Assembly (NCBI GenBank): GCA_965644295.1 | Contig: CBFFRP010000134.1 | Coordinates: 124,001-188,000, forward strand | Origin: Paraphysomonas bandaiensis | Lineage: Eukaryota; Chrysophyceae | Direction: 5' to 3' | Length of the DNA: 64,000 nt | Made by a program: the position numbers and the translations under genes | Shown here: positions 33,475-45,188 of the stretch, piece after piece | Layout: every line of letters begins with the position of its first letter | How positions within the stretch are numbered: position 1 is the stretch's first letter | Notes under the pieces: model-generated | What the model was told of the DNA's origin: nothing | Seen by the model: only the letters and a program-made list of their open reading frames with translations | Databases searched by the model: none

Positions 33475-36087
33475 TTATACCTTCTCATCACCATTTTGTA
33501 CGTTGTAATTACCACTTCGACAAGAAGATGACGTACGTATGCAACAATTACCATGGCGACAAGAAGAAGATACACGACTCATTACATCTTCAAACACACC
33601 AATATCAAGTGGCTTATGAAGGACCAAATCTGCACCACTTCTTATAAATACATCAATATCTTCGGCCATGATATTTCCAGTGACCCCGATAATTTTCAAT
33701 CTCGAAAATCCCATTTTTCTAATTGTCTCAGTAGCTTCAGGTCCATTCATATTAGGCATTTGGAAATCCATTAGAATGCAAGAGTATTCCCCCGCCCCCG
33801 GAGATTTCATGATATTTACACACTCTACCCCGTCAACCGCCTCGTCACAAATATATCCCCGCCGCCGCAGTAGATGGCACAGGAACTTTCTGTTAGACTT
33901 GGCGTCGTCGACCACGAGAATCTTTTTAGCCGCGTCATGCCGAGAAGCCGTAGAAAAAGTAGCAGGAGAGTTCTCTGGCTTCGTTGACGTGGACAAATCA
34001 GTAACGTTTAGGCTCATCTCATCGTCCGGTAACAATGGCCGCCGCGATATTATGACGGGAAGCTCTACATTGAAGGTTGACCCTGTCCCATTACCCTCAG
34101 AAACAGCCCATATATTCCCTTGGTGTAACTCCACAATGCTTTTCGATATCCACAGTCCCAGTCCACTGCCCTGTCCACCCTGTAGTTCATTCGGATTGAA
34201 CTGCACACCCTCACCAAAAAGTTGTTTTTGATTCTCTTTCGATATGCCCGGGCCACTGTCTTTCACGGATACGAGCACTGCACCGGCCGCTTGGCCCCCA
34301 ACTTCCCCCGACACTGGAGGGATCAGTGAACTCTGCTTGTCCCATTGGATACAAACTTCTATGTAACCACCATGGGGAGTAAATTTGAGAGCATTGGATA
34401 CAATATTACGAATGACTTGAGCGAGTCTCGCCCGGTCTCCGATAACGTATAGTAGGGAGAGGTTTCCAGAGTCTTCAGTATTAACTATTTCGTCACTTTG
34501 GTCACCACATGTCACTGTCAAGTTGATGCCTGCGTGCACAGCCTGAATGAAAAAGGGGTGCACTGTCTGCTCAATAAATCGAAAAATATTAACAGGCTTT
34601 AGCTCGATCTCCAGTTTCCCCATTGTGATTTTGTCGTACTGCAAGAGGTCATTGAGCACTGTTACCGCAACATCTGTGTTTTCTTTTATCTCTCCAGTGA
34701 TATGTAGCAGCTTGTCATCTCGGGCCGTGAGTGCTTCCTTCGTGCTACCGCTAACATAATGTTCAAATAGCTGCGTTTCGTCCGAACAGCTAGGGTCACC
34801 TACTCGTATCTCATCCTCCAATAACTTCAGCCCCATTGTAACTGTGTTGAGAGGAGTACGGATCTCATGAGAAACCAGTCGAACGAATGCTCGCTTAGCA
34901 CTGAGGACTTGTTTCTTCGCTGTGCTCTCTTTGTGCACGTAGTAGTCATATGTAAAAAACACAATGGATGTCAGCAGCACGATACCTACGCTCACCAAAG
35001 AGACTGTAATCGGAAGTTCTGTACGGAAAGATCTTCTCATATCTTCTGTCGGGTACAATGATAGTACATAGTTTCCAGACATCATTGCCATTGAAGTCTC
35101 AATGTGGAGTGATTTTTCAACCACAAAGTGAGAAAAGTGCCTATCGTGGAGATCGCCTTTGCCCTTCAGGTGCAACCCCCCTTCACCTACTGAAAACGTA
35201 TACTGCTGGGTGACCGTCGTCACCACCAGATCCATATCTCTTACTCTACTTGGTTTGAGGTCCTCCACGAAAGTTTCCCACTGAAAAAGCGCAGCCTGGA
35301 ATCCCACCACTGTGCCATTTCCGTAAAACGGAAAAACTGGCGCTAGAATGACAGACACTAGTCCTAAACTGTTGGAAGCAATGAAGTCTGTTAATACAGT
35401 ACATTGTATATGACCAGCATCCACGCAATCCAACACTTTATCCATGCCTATCCCGATGGACATGTCTGAGTGAACATTGAACATTCTCCAGCCTTGGAAC
35501 ACTGATTCATCGTTGTAATGCAGCACTGGGGTGTGTATGTTTCTAGTGCTGAAGGGGGTTTCTCCTGTTGTGTCGTGATAAACTCCAGTAGAATTGATGG
35601 AAAATATAGTTAACTCCTCGCCATATATAGCTGACACGTACGACTCAAAAGAAGACACCATATCGGGATATACTATAGGCATACTCGCTGTCACCACCCT
35701 TGCAATATCTTTGAAACTGTCACTAATGAAATTGTATCCAGATACGAACGCATTCGGCCAAGAATGAACGTAAGGATAAGTAAGGCCAACAACTTTAGAC
35801 ATAGCCTCCGCTGAATATGTAGCTCGTATAAGGGCAGAATCAATTGCAGCCATGCCTTCACTTGATGCCAAGCTATACTGTGAACGAAATGTTCGATCTT
35901 CAGCAGTCTTTAAAAGACTATAAGCAAATGATCCACATAGAGCCGCAGTAATACTTAAACTGAGAAAGACGAGTGCCCTCAGAACAACTAGTTGAGAGAT
36001 ATGAATGTTCTGACATGTGCTGTGCTCGTGTGATATATCAGATAAGTCTGATACATCAGTCACAGATATCCTTCTTCTTCCTTTCAT
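33475..36087 (-). CDS. Transmembrane hybrid histidine kinase with receiver domain
   Basis: One exon of 870 codons. A transmembrane helix (about 32-55) and a second (about 357-383, 'VSLVSVGIVLLTSIVFFTYD') bracket a roughly 300-residue extracellular sensor that resembles CHASE-type regions in position and size. Next come HisKA with the phospho-accepting His in 'LVSHEIRTPLN' (near 407), a HATPase_c domain with N box 'IRNIVSNALKFTPHGG', G1 'VKDSGPGI' and G2 'GSGLGLWISKSIVE', and a C-terminal receiver with 'ILVVDDAKSNRKF', the acceptor Asp in 'LMDFQMPNMNG' (near 772) and the conserved Lys in 'HKPLD' (near 826). All catalytic residues are intact. It should relay an external signal by His-Asp phosphotransfer through an HPt partner not seen here. 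Such kinases are absent from animals. The lack of introns may hint at lateral or retro origin, but this is unproven. Confidence 0.95.
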   Translation of the reverse strand: MKGRRRISVTDVSDLSDISHEHSTCQNIHISQLVVLRALVFLSLSITAALCGSFAYSLLKTAEDRTFRSQYSLASSEGMAAIDSALIRATYSAEAMSKVVGLTYPYVHSWPNAFVSGYNFISDSFKDIARVVTASMPIVYPDMVSSFESYVSAIYGEELTIFSINSTGVYHDTTGETPFSTRNIHTPVLHYNDESVFQGWRMFNVHSDMSIGIGMDKVLDCVDAGHIQCTVLTDFIASNSLGLVSVILAPVFPFYGNGTVVGFQAALFQWETFVEDLKPSRVRDMDLVVTTVTQQYTFSVGEGGLHLKGKGDLHDRHFSHFVVEKSLHIETSMAMMSGNYVLSLYPTEDMRRSFRTELPITVSLVSVGIVLLTSIVFFTYDYYVHKESTAKKQVLSAKRAFVRLVSHEIRTPLNTVTMGLKLLEDEIRVGDPSCSDETQLFEHYVSGSTKEALTARDDKLLHITGEIKENTDVAVTVLNDLLQYDKITMGKLEIELKPVNIFRFIEQTVHPFFIQAVHAGINLTVTCGDQSDEIVNTEDSGNLSLLYVIGDRARLAQVIRNIVSNALKFTPHGGYIEVCIQWDKQSSLIPPVSGEVGGQAAGAVLVSVKDSGPGISKENQKQLFGEGVQFNPNELQGGQGSGLGLWISKSIVELHQGNIWAVSEGNGTGSTFNVELPVIISRRPLLPDDEMSLNVTDLSTSTKPENSPATFSTASRHDAAKKILVVDDAKSNRKFLCHLLRRRGYICDEAVDGVECVNIMKSPGAGEYSCILMDFQMPNMNGPEATETIRKMGFSRLKIIGVTGNIMAEDIDVFIRSGADLVLHKPLDIGVFEDVMSRVSSSCRHGNCCIRTSSSCRSGNYNVQNGDEKV

Positions 36088-36615
36088 ATGTATGACAGAT
36101 ATATTCAGATATTGTTATATGATCTGTATATAAATAACATCCTATGAGACTATATATATATATATGTATGTATATATATAGAGAGAGAGAGCTGTGTGTT
36201 GTATGTAACTGTTATATCTGAGACGTCCTAAGGGCTTCAGAGATATGAAGAGATTGGCATGGCATGATTAATGAATAAGGAAACAGTTTCTCAATGAAGC
36301 GTAATTCATAGAGAAGGTTCGTACTTTAGTATGGCTGGAAAGAGTGGCTTCCAGATGGGACACATCCACACATACACATACATACACACACACACATACA
36401 TACACATACACACACAGATATATAGAGTACATACAGCGTAGTGGAGGACCAGGAATTCCTATAGAAATTCTTAGTTGTGTGAAGAACGGGTAGTACGCTC
36501 ATAGTTTATCCGTATACTAGCTCATAGTATATCCGTATACTAGTACATGGTGGACGTAAAAAGGACCGTATTATATTGAATATGAGGACAAAAAGAATAA
36601 ATATGAAAAAAAAAT
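36088..36615. promoter_or_regulatory. Left part of shared upstream region, kinase / tRNA / ATAD2
   Basis: Head-to-head gap between the histidine kinase and the ATAD2-like gene. It contains an AT/GA simple stretch near 36153-36190 and a CA/CATA simple repeat at about 36363-36418, a short relative of the long CATA arrays. The two tRNA genes occupy the middle of the gap. Confidence 0.45.
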
Positions 36616-36688
36616 CAACCACGGTGAGACTCGAACTCACAACCCCCAGATTAGAAGTCTGATGCGCTATCCATTGCGCCACGCGGCT
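36616..36688 (-). tRNA. tRNA-Arg (anticodon TCT), copy 1
   Basis: The minus strand reads AGCCGCGTGGCGCAATGGAT... and ends ...CGTGGTTG, folding into a 73-nt cloverleaf without intron. The acceptor stem has seven pairs including two G-T wobbles. The D arm has TGGCGCAATGG (A box). The anticodon loop is CTTCTAA with anticodon TCT, which reads AGA. The T arm contains GAGTTCGAGTC (B box). A T-run (ATTTTTTTT) follows the 3' end as a Pol III terminator. Confidence 0.95.
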
Positions 36689-36773
36689 ACCACAACGTTC
36701 CCGACACAATAAATTAAGAAAATATATATTTCAAAATATAAATTTTATGAAATAAAAGTATAGAAAAAAATAT

Positions 36774-36846
36774 CAACCACGGTGAGACTCGAACTCACAA
36801 CCCCCAGATTAGAAGTCTGATGCGCTATCCATTGCGCCACGCGGCT
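36774..36846 (-). tRNA. tRNA-Arg (anticodon TCT), copy 2
   Basis: Identical in its 73 nt to the copy at 36616-36688, same strand, 85 bp away. The flanks differ, so only the gene body is conserved. A short T-run follows the 3' end. Confidence 0.95.
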
Positions 36847-37137
36847 TTCATATTTTCCATAAGAAATTTTATATAATATAATATACTAATTTATTTTTTT
36901 GTAATGAAAATTGAATATGTGGCTAGATTTGAAATTTAAACCATATATGTATGAATGTGTGTATGTATCTCTGTATGGTGTAGTTGGGTGTGGATGTACT
37001 CTACTACAGTAGTACTAGACACTCCATTCCATATGTATGATATGACCGACTCATCTATCGACTCTCTCATTAAGTAGAACACAATCCTCAACTATACTAT
37101 CATTGGGATTTAATTCCATTAGAATTAATTCAGTGCT
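36847..37137. promoter_or_regulatory. Upstream region of the ATAD2-like gene
   Basis: AT-rich sequence between the tRNA pair and the ATAD2-like start, with no conserved frame. A 'TATATATGTATGTATGTG' run at about 37202 lies within the gene's first intron. Confidence 0.35.
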
Positions 37138-40100
37138 ATGTCAAGTCGGTCAAGAAGAAGTAGACATACTGAATTAAAGGTAACTTAGTGTGTATATGAG
37201 TATATATATATATATATATGTATGTATGTGTGTGTTGAGAGTATATACACTTATATCTGTCTATGTCACTGCAGATGAACTCACCCAATAGAGGAAGAGA
37301 TCAATCTAGACGAGGGGTACGTGCTCTCTGTATATATACATACATATATGCATGCATACATACATACATACATACATACATGCAACGAGAGGATATGTGG
37401 TATATAACATGTTATATAACAGAGTCTGGATGCATTACAGCAAAGCACTAGACGGCTACTGAGGAACAGAGATAGGAACCAACCATCGTATACGGATCCG
37501 AACAGTTCTGATGAATTTGAGTCTGAGTCATCAGAGCTGATGGAAGTGCAGTTACCTTCCAGACGAAAGAAATACTCTGAGAATAATGACACAGAGCTCC
37601 CTCGTCGGCGTTCAACCCGAGGCAGTGCTGATAGCCTATCTATTTCACGATCCACCCGTAGTATGTCTAGGCACCATGATGACGAGGAAGATGAACTTGA
37701 TGAGGAAGCAGAAATGATTGAAGAAGAAGAAGAGGAAGAAGTTCGCCCATCTCGTCGGTTTACTCGCCAATCTGCAAGTCGTACCTCCCAGAAGACACAG
37801 GAGCAGGAGGAGGCACAACGATACACACGGCGGTCTGTTCGCATGTCGTCGTCTCGCTCGATTAATGAAGAGGTTCATGAAGACGTAGAGGACGAGGAAG
37901 AAGAGGAGGAAGAAGCTGGACAGAAGAAATACACCTTCCGAGACCGAACCCGTCATCGTCGTGAAACCCTTAATGTCTCTCACTTAGGTGGGGACGGACA
38001 AAGCTATTTGCGTCAAACTGGCGTCAAGCGTGGTTCTCATGATCTGCGGGACACCAGAGAGCGCAGCAGTCGAGCGCATTCTACCGTGTCAGTGTATCGC
38101 GAGCAACCGAGGCTATATCTGGGTGGTAGATTGCCATCCACTCGTGAGAAAACTAGGCATCACCGACACAGGGATAGAGACAGACACCACCGGCGACATT
38201 TTGACAGCTCAAGCGACTCCTCTAGTGGATCCAACTCTGAGCGGCGTTCTAAGAGGAGGTACAGGGGGATGAGTCGCGATCTTGATGGAGAAGATGCTCA
38301 GTTCCGTGCTCATGAAGAAGAACGCCTACGGCGAGAGCTCGCGTCTATCCTTCCTCTGTCTGCCGGTAACATGGGAGGAGGAATGGGTGGATCTGTTCGG
38401 GACAAGGCTTCAAGAAGAGACATCGCTAGGGCAGATGTGACACCTCTTGCGGTGGACCCTTCTCTGGGTTTCGCATCAGTAGGAGGGCTAGATAAACATG
38501 TTCGCGCACTCAAGGAAATGGTTGTACTTCCACTACTCTACCCGGATATTTTTAAACGGTTCGATACTCAACCCCCCAGGGGAGTTCTTTTTGTGGGCCC
38601 GCCTGGAACAGGAAAAACTCTCACTGCACGGGCGCTTGCGAACTCCTTATGCACCGGTGGGAATGCTGGCTCAGGAGAGGGAAAATTAGGAGGTCGAAAG
38701 GTCTCTTTTTTTATGAGAAAAGGTGCGGATTGCTTGTCCAAATGGGTTGGTGAAGGAGAGCGACAGCTACGGCTCTTGTTCGAGCAGGTACTTATATTTT
38801 TCAAGAATTTCACATATATATCTCTGGTAACGATACTTCAATGCAGGCTAAGCTTTACGAACCGTCTATTATATTCTTTGATGAGATTGATGGTTTAGCC
38901 CCTGTGCGATCGATAAAACAGGACCAAATTCATGCATCGATTGTTTCTACCTTGCTAGCTTTGATGGATGGCTTGGATTCAAGGGGACAGGTTGTGGTGA
39001 TAGGTGCGACTAATCGCCCGGACGCTATTGATCCTGCTCTGAGAAGACCGGGAAGGTTCGATAGGGAGCTCTTCTTTCCACTTCCCGATGCCGAAGCGAG
39101 ACGGGCGATATTAGACATCCACACAAGCGCATGGAATCCACCCCTGGAGGAGGGAATTAAACATTGGATTGTGCAGGCTTCCAGTGGGTACTGTGGTGCC
39201 GATATGAAGGCGCTCTGTTCTGAGGCCGCAATAATCTCACTCCGCCGGGCATACCCTCAGGTAGACAACCAAATTGTACCATGCGATATTGTCAAATGTA
39301 TTCCGTAGGTATACTCATCCAATGTGCGTCTTGAAATCGACCCTTCTACTCTCATACCCACGAAAGGAGATTTTGCAGCTGCTGTCAGTCGTGTGATCCC
39401 GGCTTCTAGGAGGTCCGGTGATACTACATCTCGCTCATTAGATGGCGTGGCTGTCCCTCTACTGTTGAAGCACGTCGATGCAACCGTCGCCAAGGTGAAA
39501 GATGTGTTTTCGGCTGCTAGTAAAGATGCTTATGGCCTGCGTGTGCCCGGGGCGACTGTGGATGTGGGTAAAGGTTTTGAGGAGGAATGGATTGCTGCTC
39601 TCACAGATGTGCAAAATTCCGCCTACACTCATTCTCCAGGAGACAAAAAGCAAGACGATAACGAATTAAAGTTTGTCGGCTGCCCCCCATCTTCACTTTG
39701 GGACCCAGGTAGCGTAACATCTCGCCCAAGGGTTATGATAAAGGGACAAAGAGGTATGTCCCACTCTGATGTCGCTGCTGCTGCTCTTCAGAAACTTGAG
39801 TCGCTCCAAGTGTTCAACCTCGACCTGGCATCACTTCTGGCAGATATCAACTGTGCAAATCCCGAACAAGCGCTGGTGTCACGAATGCAGGAGGCACGGA
39901 GAGCGGCCCCTTGTGTTGTGTACTTGCCGGATGTCACGGGATGGTGGGGCGCTGCGTCTGAGTCACTCCGGAGTTTGCTTTTGTCCCTGCTGGACAGTGT
40001 GCCGGTGAATCTACCGGTCTTGTGGCTTAGTACCTTAGTCGTTGATATGCAGCTATTAAGCCTTGCCGCTGCAAGTGACACGAATGGTACATGCGAAAAT

Positions 40101-41804
40101 GAGGCAACTGTTGTGGAGACAAGCGTGCACTCTGGGGACTGCCAGGTCGATTATGAGAAGATAGACGACCGCCTTCTCGATGTGCTGGAGTGGCTTAGTG
40201 GTGGAGAAATAGCAGATACAAGAACTGATATGCAGCGTTCTCGGTTAGAAAGAGCCTTATCGTCACCTACTGTATTGGATCTGCCTGCGCCATCATGCGA
40301 GGACAGAGTGCGTTTTTTTCATCAGTTTTTTGGTCCCCTAGAATCTCTTCCCAACACACTGTTTATGGCCAGGAAAAAGATGTTTGCGACGAGGACACAG
40401 AAGCTTAAAATAGATACATCTGCCTCAAGCCATTCCTCTGATACTAATGGAGTAAAAGGGTCAACTGTTTTGGTTGATTTGAACGACGAAAGGGACAAGA
40501 ATTACATGCGGGAGCAAAGAGTGTTTTTTAGGGCTGCTTTGTCAGAGCTGCTAAAAGAAAAGAGGTTTATGTCTCTTTGGAGACCTGTGGATCCAGAACA
40601 AGTTCCAGATTATTACGATGTTATTACTGCCCCTATGGATTTGGAAACAATGCGAGTGAAAGTGGATGAGAATATGTACCCGACGTATAAACACTTTATA
40701 TACGATATCGAGCAGATTATATATAATGCGAAGGAGTACAACCCACTTAACTCTAAGGACTCACGAGGTCGAAGCATTGTGTCTGCTGCACACAATATGC
40801 TTGATGTTGTTGAGACCCATGCGTATGGGTTCAAGCAGCGATTGCAGTATGATGTGTTTCAGAGATGCGAAGAAGTGTGTCTGCGCCGAGGAATGGAACG
40901 ATGGGAACTTGAGCCAAGCAAAGAGCGGCGTCATGTGATGCCTCAAGAAAACGAAATATTTTATCGCGAAATCCTGCGCAGGCACCATGAGTTGAAAGAA
41001 GAGAGGGCTGAGGAAGAAAGGGCGATGAAGAGAAAGCGATGTTCTGAGACCGATGCCGAGGGTACTGATGAGTGTGACGCTGGTGGCTCTGACATACACA
41101 CTACTGTAGCGGTGACAGGACATGCGGCACCTGACGAGTCCACACCGGTGGTACCTATGAAGGTGACTGATGAACGCAGTTTGCGTCGCAGCGCTCGTGT
41201 CCGAGGGGAGGCGTCGGTTGAAAAATGTGTTGAAAATGTGTGCAATGGATCGCCATGGGAGAATGATGAAGCTGGTGCTACTTGTGTTTATTTCTGATAG
41301 TACTTCCTAATTACTTGTCTATATATTGCAGATATACAAGCAATACCGGAAGCAGAAGCACAATATGTGGGAGGCGAAATGAGCGACATTGACATAGAAC
41401 ACTGCCCTCTAACTAAAGCTTTGGAGGCTGCAGTTCAAACTTCATCCCAGGTAAAAAGCTCATAATACTGTTTTTTTCATTCAGTGATTATTTTTTCTCA
41501 GATGGCATGTTCGGGAATATATGAAACCCTAGAGAAACGAGTTGTCAGTGTCACCGCAGGTTGGTCGGTTGCACAACTTCTCGCAATATATTCTGCGATG
41601 AATCGCGCAAGTCGGGAATTTCAGAAACATGGGGAATGGGATAAAACCATAGAGGTATGTACTCTGCGATAGAAAGAGTGCTTGTGACGTATAATGTCAA
41701 TCGCGTATTCTGTGCAGGATATATCTAGTGTAATTGATTTCTATGCATCAAAGAGGCCTGAAGAAGCACGTAGACATGAAAGCACAATTGTTACCAGCAA
41801 TTAG
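37138..41804 (+). CDS. ATAD2: ATAD2-type AAA+ ATPase with bromodomain
   Basis: Eight exons: 37138-37179, 37275-37316, 37423-38787, 38847-39260, 39309-41274, 41332-41450, 41502-41654 and 41718-41804, giving 1395 aa. The N-terminal ~300 residues are acidic and Arg/Ser-rich, as in ATAD2/Yta7/Abo1. The first AAA domain has Walker A 'GPPGTGKTLTARALA', Walker B 'SIIFFDEIDGLAP' (spans intron 3) and sensor/arginine-finger region 'GATNRPDAIDPALRRPGRFD'. The second AAA domain is degenerate. A bromodomain follows: 'MSLWRPVDPEQVPDYYDVIT', 'PMDLETMRVKV', 'IIYNAKEYNP', keeping the acetyl-lysine-binding Asn in 'KEYN'. A short helical C-terminal domain closes it. The family binds acetylated histone tails and loads or removes histones. 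The symbol denotes the family; orthology to ATAD2 versus ATAD2B is not implied. Confidence 0.95.
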
Positions 41805-42244
41805 TTTAAATTTACAACTCTATTACTACAGACTTTGCGAAGCCATATTGTAAATAATAGGATTATTGTTTTGATGTATATGTGACTGTATTTATTCACA
41901 ATTCGATGAACACTTTTATTACCAACAGTGAAAGTGCCTGGAAATCTTGTCTTTTATTGTTTGGTTGTATTTCACGTTATTCCATTGGTAGATGGGATAC
42001 ATCGTATTTTACGTAAGGAAACACTTTGATACATAAGGAAAAAGAGCAGAAAACAGTACCAAACGCTATGAAAATTAAATATATTGACAATTAGACAAGC
42101 CACTAGGTATTAGGTGTGAAATTGAGCCAGATTCAGAGTATACTAAGTTTTACGTGCATTTACCAGTAGTGAGTGTGTGATTATTAGCAAATGACATGTA
42201 AGCGTCAGAACTAGTGTAGCAAAACAATTTAACTAACTAATGCT

Positions 42245-42640
42245 TAATTCTGATATCCTACTATTTGGCGCTACGAAAGCTGCTTGTGGGTCACCGCAAG
42301 CACCAAGGTGCAACCACTTTCGCTGTTTGTCCTTAAGGTGAACTAGCCCGGATATTTGACTTCAGTATACAGCTTATACCCCGGATGCTTTTGAGTTTTG
42401 AGGTGGGCCTATTCCCGGATGTCTGAGATTCGTAAGCAGCCATATACTCCGGATGCTTGTTTATTCGTCAGGACCCAAAGTATTTGTACTACACAAGTAT
42501 ATGGCTATAAGTGAGCAGAACAACGTTATCTCCTGACTATAGGTGTGACTCACGTTAGTTTCCCGTGTGAAAGTCTTATTATTAGCAGTAGTACCAGATA
42601 AGTAGTTAGATGAAGACTAGACCAGCTAGATCGACCTCTA
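42245..42640 (+). repeat. Dispersed repeat family A, copy 1
   Basis: Begins 'ATCCTACTATTTGGCGCTAC', continues 'AAAGCTGCTTGTG', 'CACCAAGGTGCAACCACTT', two CCGGATGCTT-type units, and reaches 'CACGTTAGTTTCCC'. It lacks the 3' block with the GGTGCGAGTC word, so it is truncated or chimeric with copy 2 immediately downstream. Confidence 0.8.
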
Positions 42641-42644
42641 CCAG

Positions 42645-42830
42645 TAACTAAATAGTGTAAATATTCTCATATCCTACTATTTAACGCTACAGAAGCTGCT
42701 TGTGCGTCGCCGCAAGAACCAAGGTGCAACCACTTCCGCAAGTTTCCCGGAGAGATATCTTCGATAATTATCCCCCAAAACGCCACGAAAGGTGCGAGTC
42801 TGACTTTGTTCAGGGTGGTCCTGAAAAATA
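42645..42830 (+). repeat. Dispersed repeat family A, copy 2
   Basis: Starts with the same 'ATCCTACTATTTAACGCTAC' block as copy 1 but jumps directly from 'CAACCACTTCCG' to the 3' block 'GTTTCCCGGAGAGATATC' ... 'GGTGCGAGTCTGACTTTGTT'. It is therefore internally deleted. Confidence 0.8.
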
Positions 42831-43554
42831 CGTATATTCGTATATTGCGTTCTATGAAACCATTGGTACTAGTACATTACAGTCATTACAGCATGTACTC
42901 CATCAACCATAAACCACATATACCAATATTTCTACAGATTTTTTAATAATTGGAGACATATTCAACAGTTTCTATATTATCTAAATTGTACAACTGTTGA
43001 GGAAGCGCAAGCGAAATTTTGTTAAACGCAATAGTAGTATAATCACGCATTAGATCTATTTTAATTTACGGAAAGAGATTTTGCACAACGCAGTTGATAT
43101 ATACGCAGGTTGCTGGTCCACTATCCACTTGTTTATGAAACACACATAAAGTCGATAATCTCCACTGTTCGGAGTACGATGTAAGTGCACCTCAGTGCTG
43201 TCAACTGTCAACGCATACCCTCTACCAGTATAGTAATGTATGCAACACCAATTACATGATATCATATCCATATTGATTATTATGATACTAAAAAATTAAT
43301 GAAAGTTTTCATCTCATGTAGCCTATCAGAAGGCATCAGATATGTATAACTAGAATACAAGGTTGCCAGATAAGTTGAAACACCCACAAATTCGCTGCTT
43401 TGCTAAATAACATAGCATAGTACAGCAGGTGTGAATGACGCACATATTGCAACGGCAGTTAAATACTGACATTAACTTCTATTCATACGGCCTGAAAAAA
43501 TATCGTGGACTACGACCACCGCTAATACCGCATGGTTAAGATATATACAATTCC

Positions 43555-45188
43555 TTAGACTTGGAACTCCGCCTTCATCTCTGCTTGGTCCCGGAAATGG
43601 GGTTCAGACTGCCCCGGTCTCACCTGTACAACCGCAACTTTGCGGGCCGTCGGCCGTGACTTCTTACTCATTCCTTGCTTAATTCTATTCCATATGCATA
43701 CTATTGGTTCGAAGAAGTTTGTTTCCGGAACCGATCTAACGGGGGATGATGCCGGCGAACTACCCGAGTTACCGTGTTTGTTTGGACTGTTACCAAATAT
43801 GGCATGCGTATCTGTAGCAGATTTTCGTCGGAATGCAGCCAACCTCTCCTGCCTCTTCTTCTCTTCTTCCTGCTCCAGTAAACGAAGATCCTGTTCCAGC
43901 TGTTAGATTCGGAGTAGAGAGACACATATACTATACCTCTTCGTCTAAGAACTTGCTGTCGTCTTTGTCCAGCTCTCTAAATCGAGCTCTCCATGGGTCG
44001 ATGTCCTTTTCTTTGTCTAGACCGCATATCTGAACCAACATTGCCGTGACAAAGGCCATCTCATCGACTCCTTTCCCATCTGTGTCCATCGCGCGGATCG
44101 CTTCTATGTCCAGCTTTGTATTGAGCATACTGAGCTTCTTCTTTTCATGCGCAATCTCCATCTGAACTGCAGCGAAGTTACCGATCGCAGTTGTCATCAG
44201 AACGACTGCGAGTACAATATAGAATATTGAAAATATCCTGCATACATAGAAGGTGAAAATGATGTGACGCACCATTAAATAAAAACTCACTTGGATGAAA
44301 ATTTTGTCAGCTCTAAATCCCCGTAACCGACAGTCTGTGCATACAAACATTACACACACATCAGACTGCAACATGTATACGTACGCTGACAGTCATGCAA
44401 GTCCAGTACAGTCCTTGTATGAAAGTCCAACCCTCATTATAGCTATAGAACAGTGTCCCAAGCATCAAGAATAGCAATATGACGGCAATCGATATGCCGA
44501 TCTTCACTGTGTGGTTAGACTGTAAACCAATGTTACTAAGACCGGCAGTGTCTTATAAACTTGTAATATCTTACCTGTACAGCGTTGTCGTCATCAAGCT
44601 TTTCCATAGCCTGAGACTCGAGGTGATCAAGAAAGCTCTGGATGGCATCGTTTATTATTGAAAACACAAACACCAGTCCAAACAGGATGAAAAAAATTGT
44701 AAATAGTCGAGCCCCTAGAAACACACAATATGAACGCTATAGAACAAGTAACATATATGAAGCATACTCACAATCGTCACTAGGGCTGATATCACCATAG
44801 CCTACAGTGGTCACTGCAAGAACAAATAATTAAAATTCACAAATCAAAAGTATTAACACCCACTTGAGACTATGATGAAATAAAAACACGTTGTCACTGG
44901 CCATCCCTGCTGGAAGTGGTAAAACGCCACTCCAACAGCGAAAAACAGTATCACACTTAGAAACTTAAGTAACCATACTCTATTCTTCTCCAAATCCCCC
45001 CCTTTCTCCAACCGAGATGATGAATCTATTGAGTTTGTTGTCTTTGTTGTTGTTTCAATAACAGCCTCATTAATTTTATGAGCGAAATCTTTATCTCCCG
45101 GTGTGTTTTTTCTCCGTACAGTTGAACGCTCTTCTGCATCGCGTGTATTTTTCCGTTTGATTGTAACATGCTTGATTATATATGACAT
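43555..45188 (-). CDS. Two-pore-domain K+ channel with EF-hands (TPK-like)
   Basis: Seven exons (45188-44864, 44813-44772, 44714-44575, 44519-44385, 44334-44291, 44237-43937, 43899-43555) encode 443 aa. Splicing across introns restores both selectivity filters: 'VSMTTVGYGDISP' and 'CMTVSTVGYGDLELT', each followed or preceded by a transmembrane helix ('WLLKFLSVILFFAVGVAFY', 'FTIFFILFGLVFVFSII', 'ISIAVILLFLMLGTLFY', 'IFSIFYIVLAVVLMTTAIGN'). After TM4 are two EF-hand-like loops, 'DTDGKGVDEMAF' and 'DKDDSKFLDEE', then a Glu/Lys coiled segment and a Ser-rich basic tail. Four TM helices, two GYGD filters and cytosolic EF-hands are the plant vacuolar TPK layout, suggesting Ca2+ control of K+ flux. 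The membrane is not determined. Basic N-terminal 80 residues could carry sorting signals. Confidence 0.93.

Larger units (their letters stand above)
41805..43554. other. Intergenic with dispersed repeats
   Basis: Tail-to-tail gap between the ATAD2-like gene and the K+ channel. It holds two members of the B-box-like repeat family (about 42245-42640 and 42645-42815). The remaining sequence is AT-rich without a supported gene. Confidence 0.6.

Noticed and set aside
37281-37844. 187-codon Ser/Arg-rich minus-strand frame
   Set aside because: Antisense of the acidic, Glu/Asp-rich N terminus of the ATAD2-like gene.
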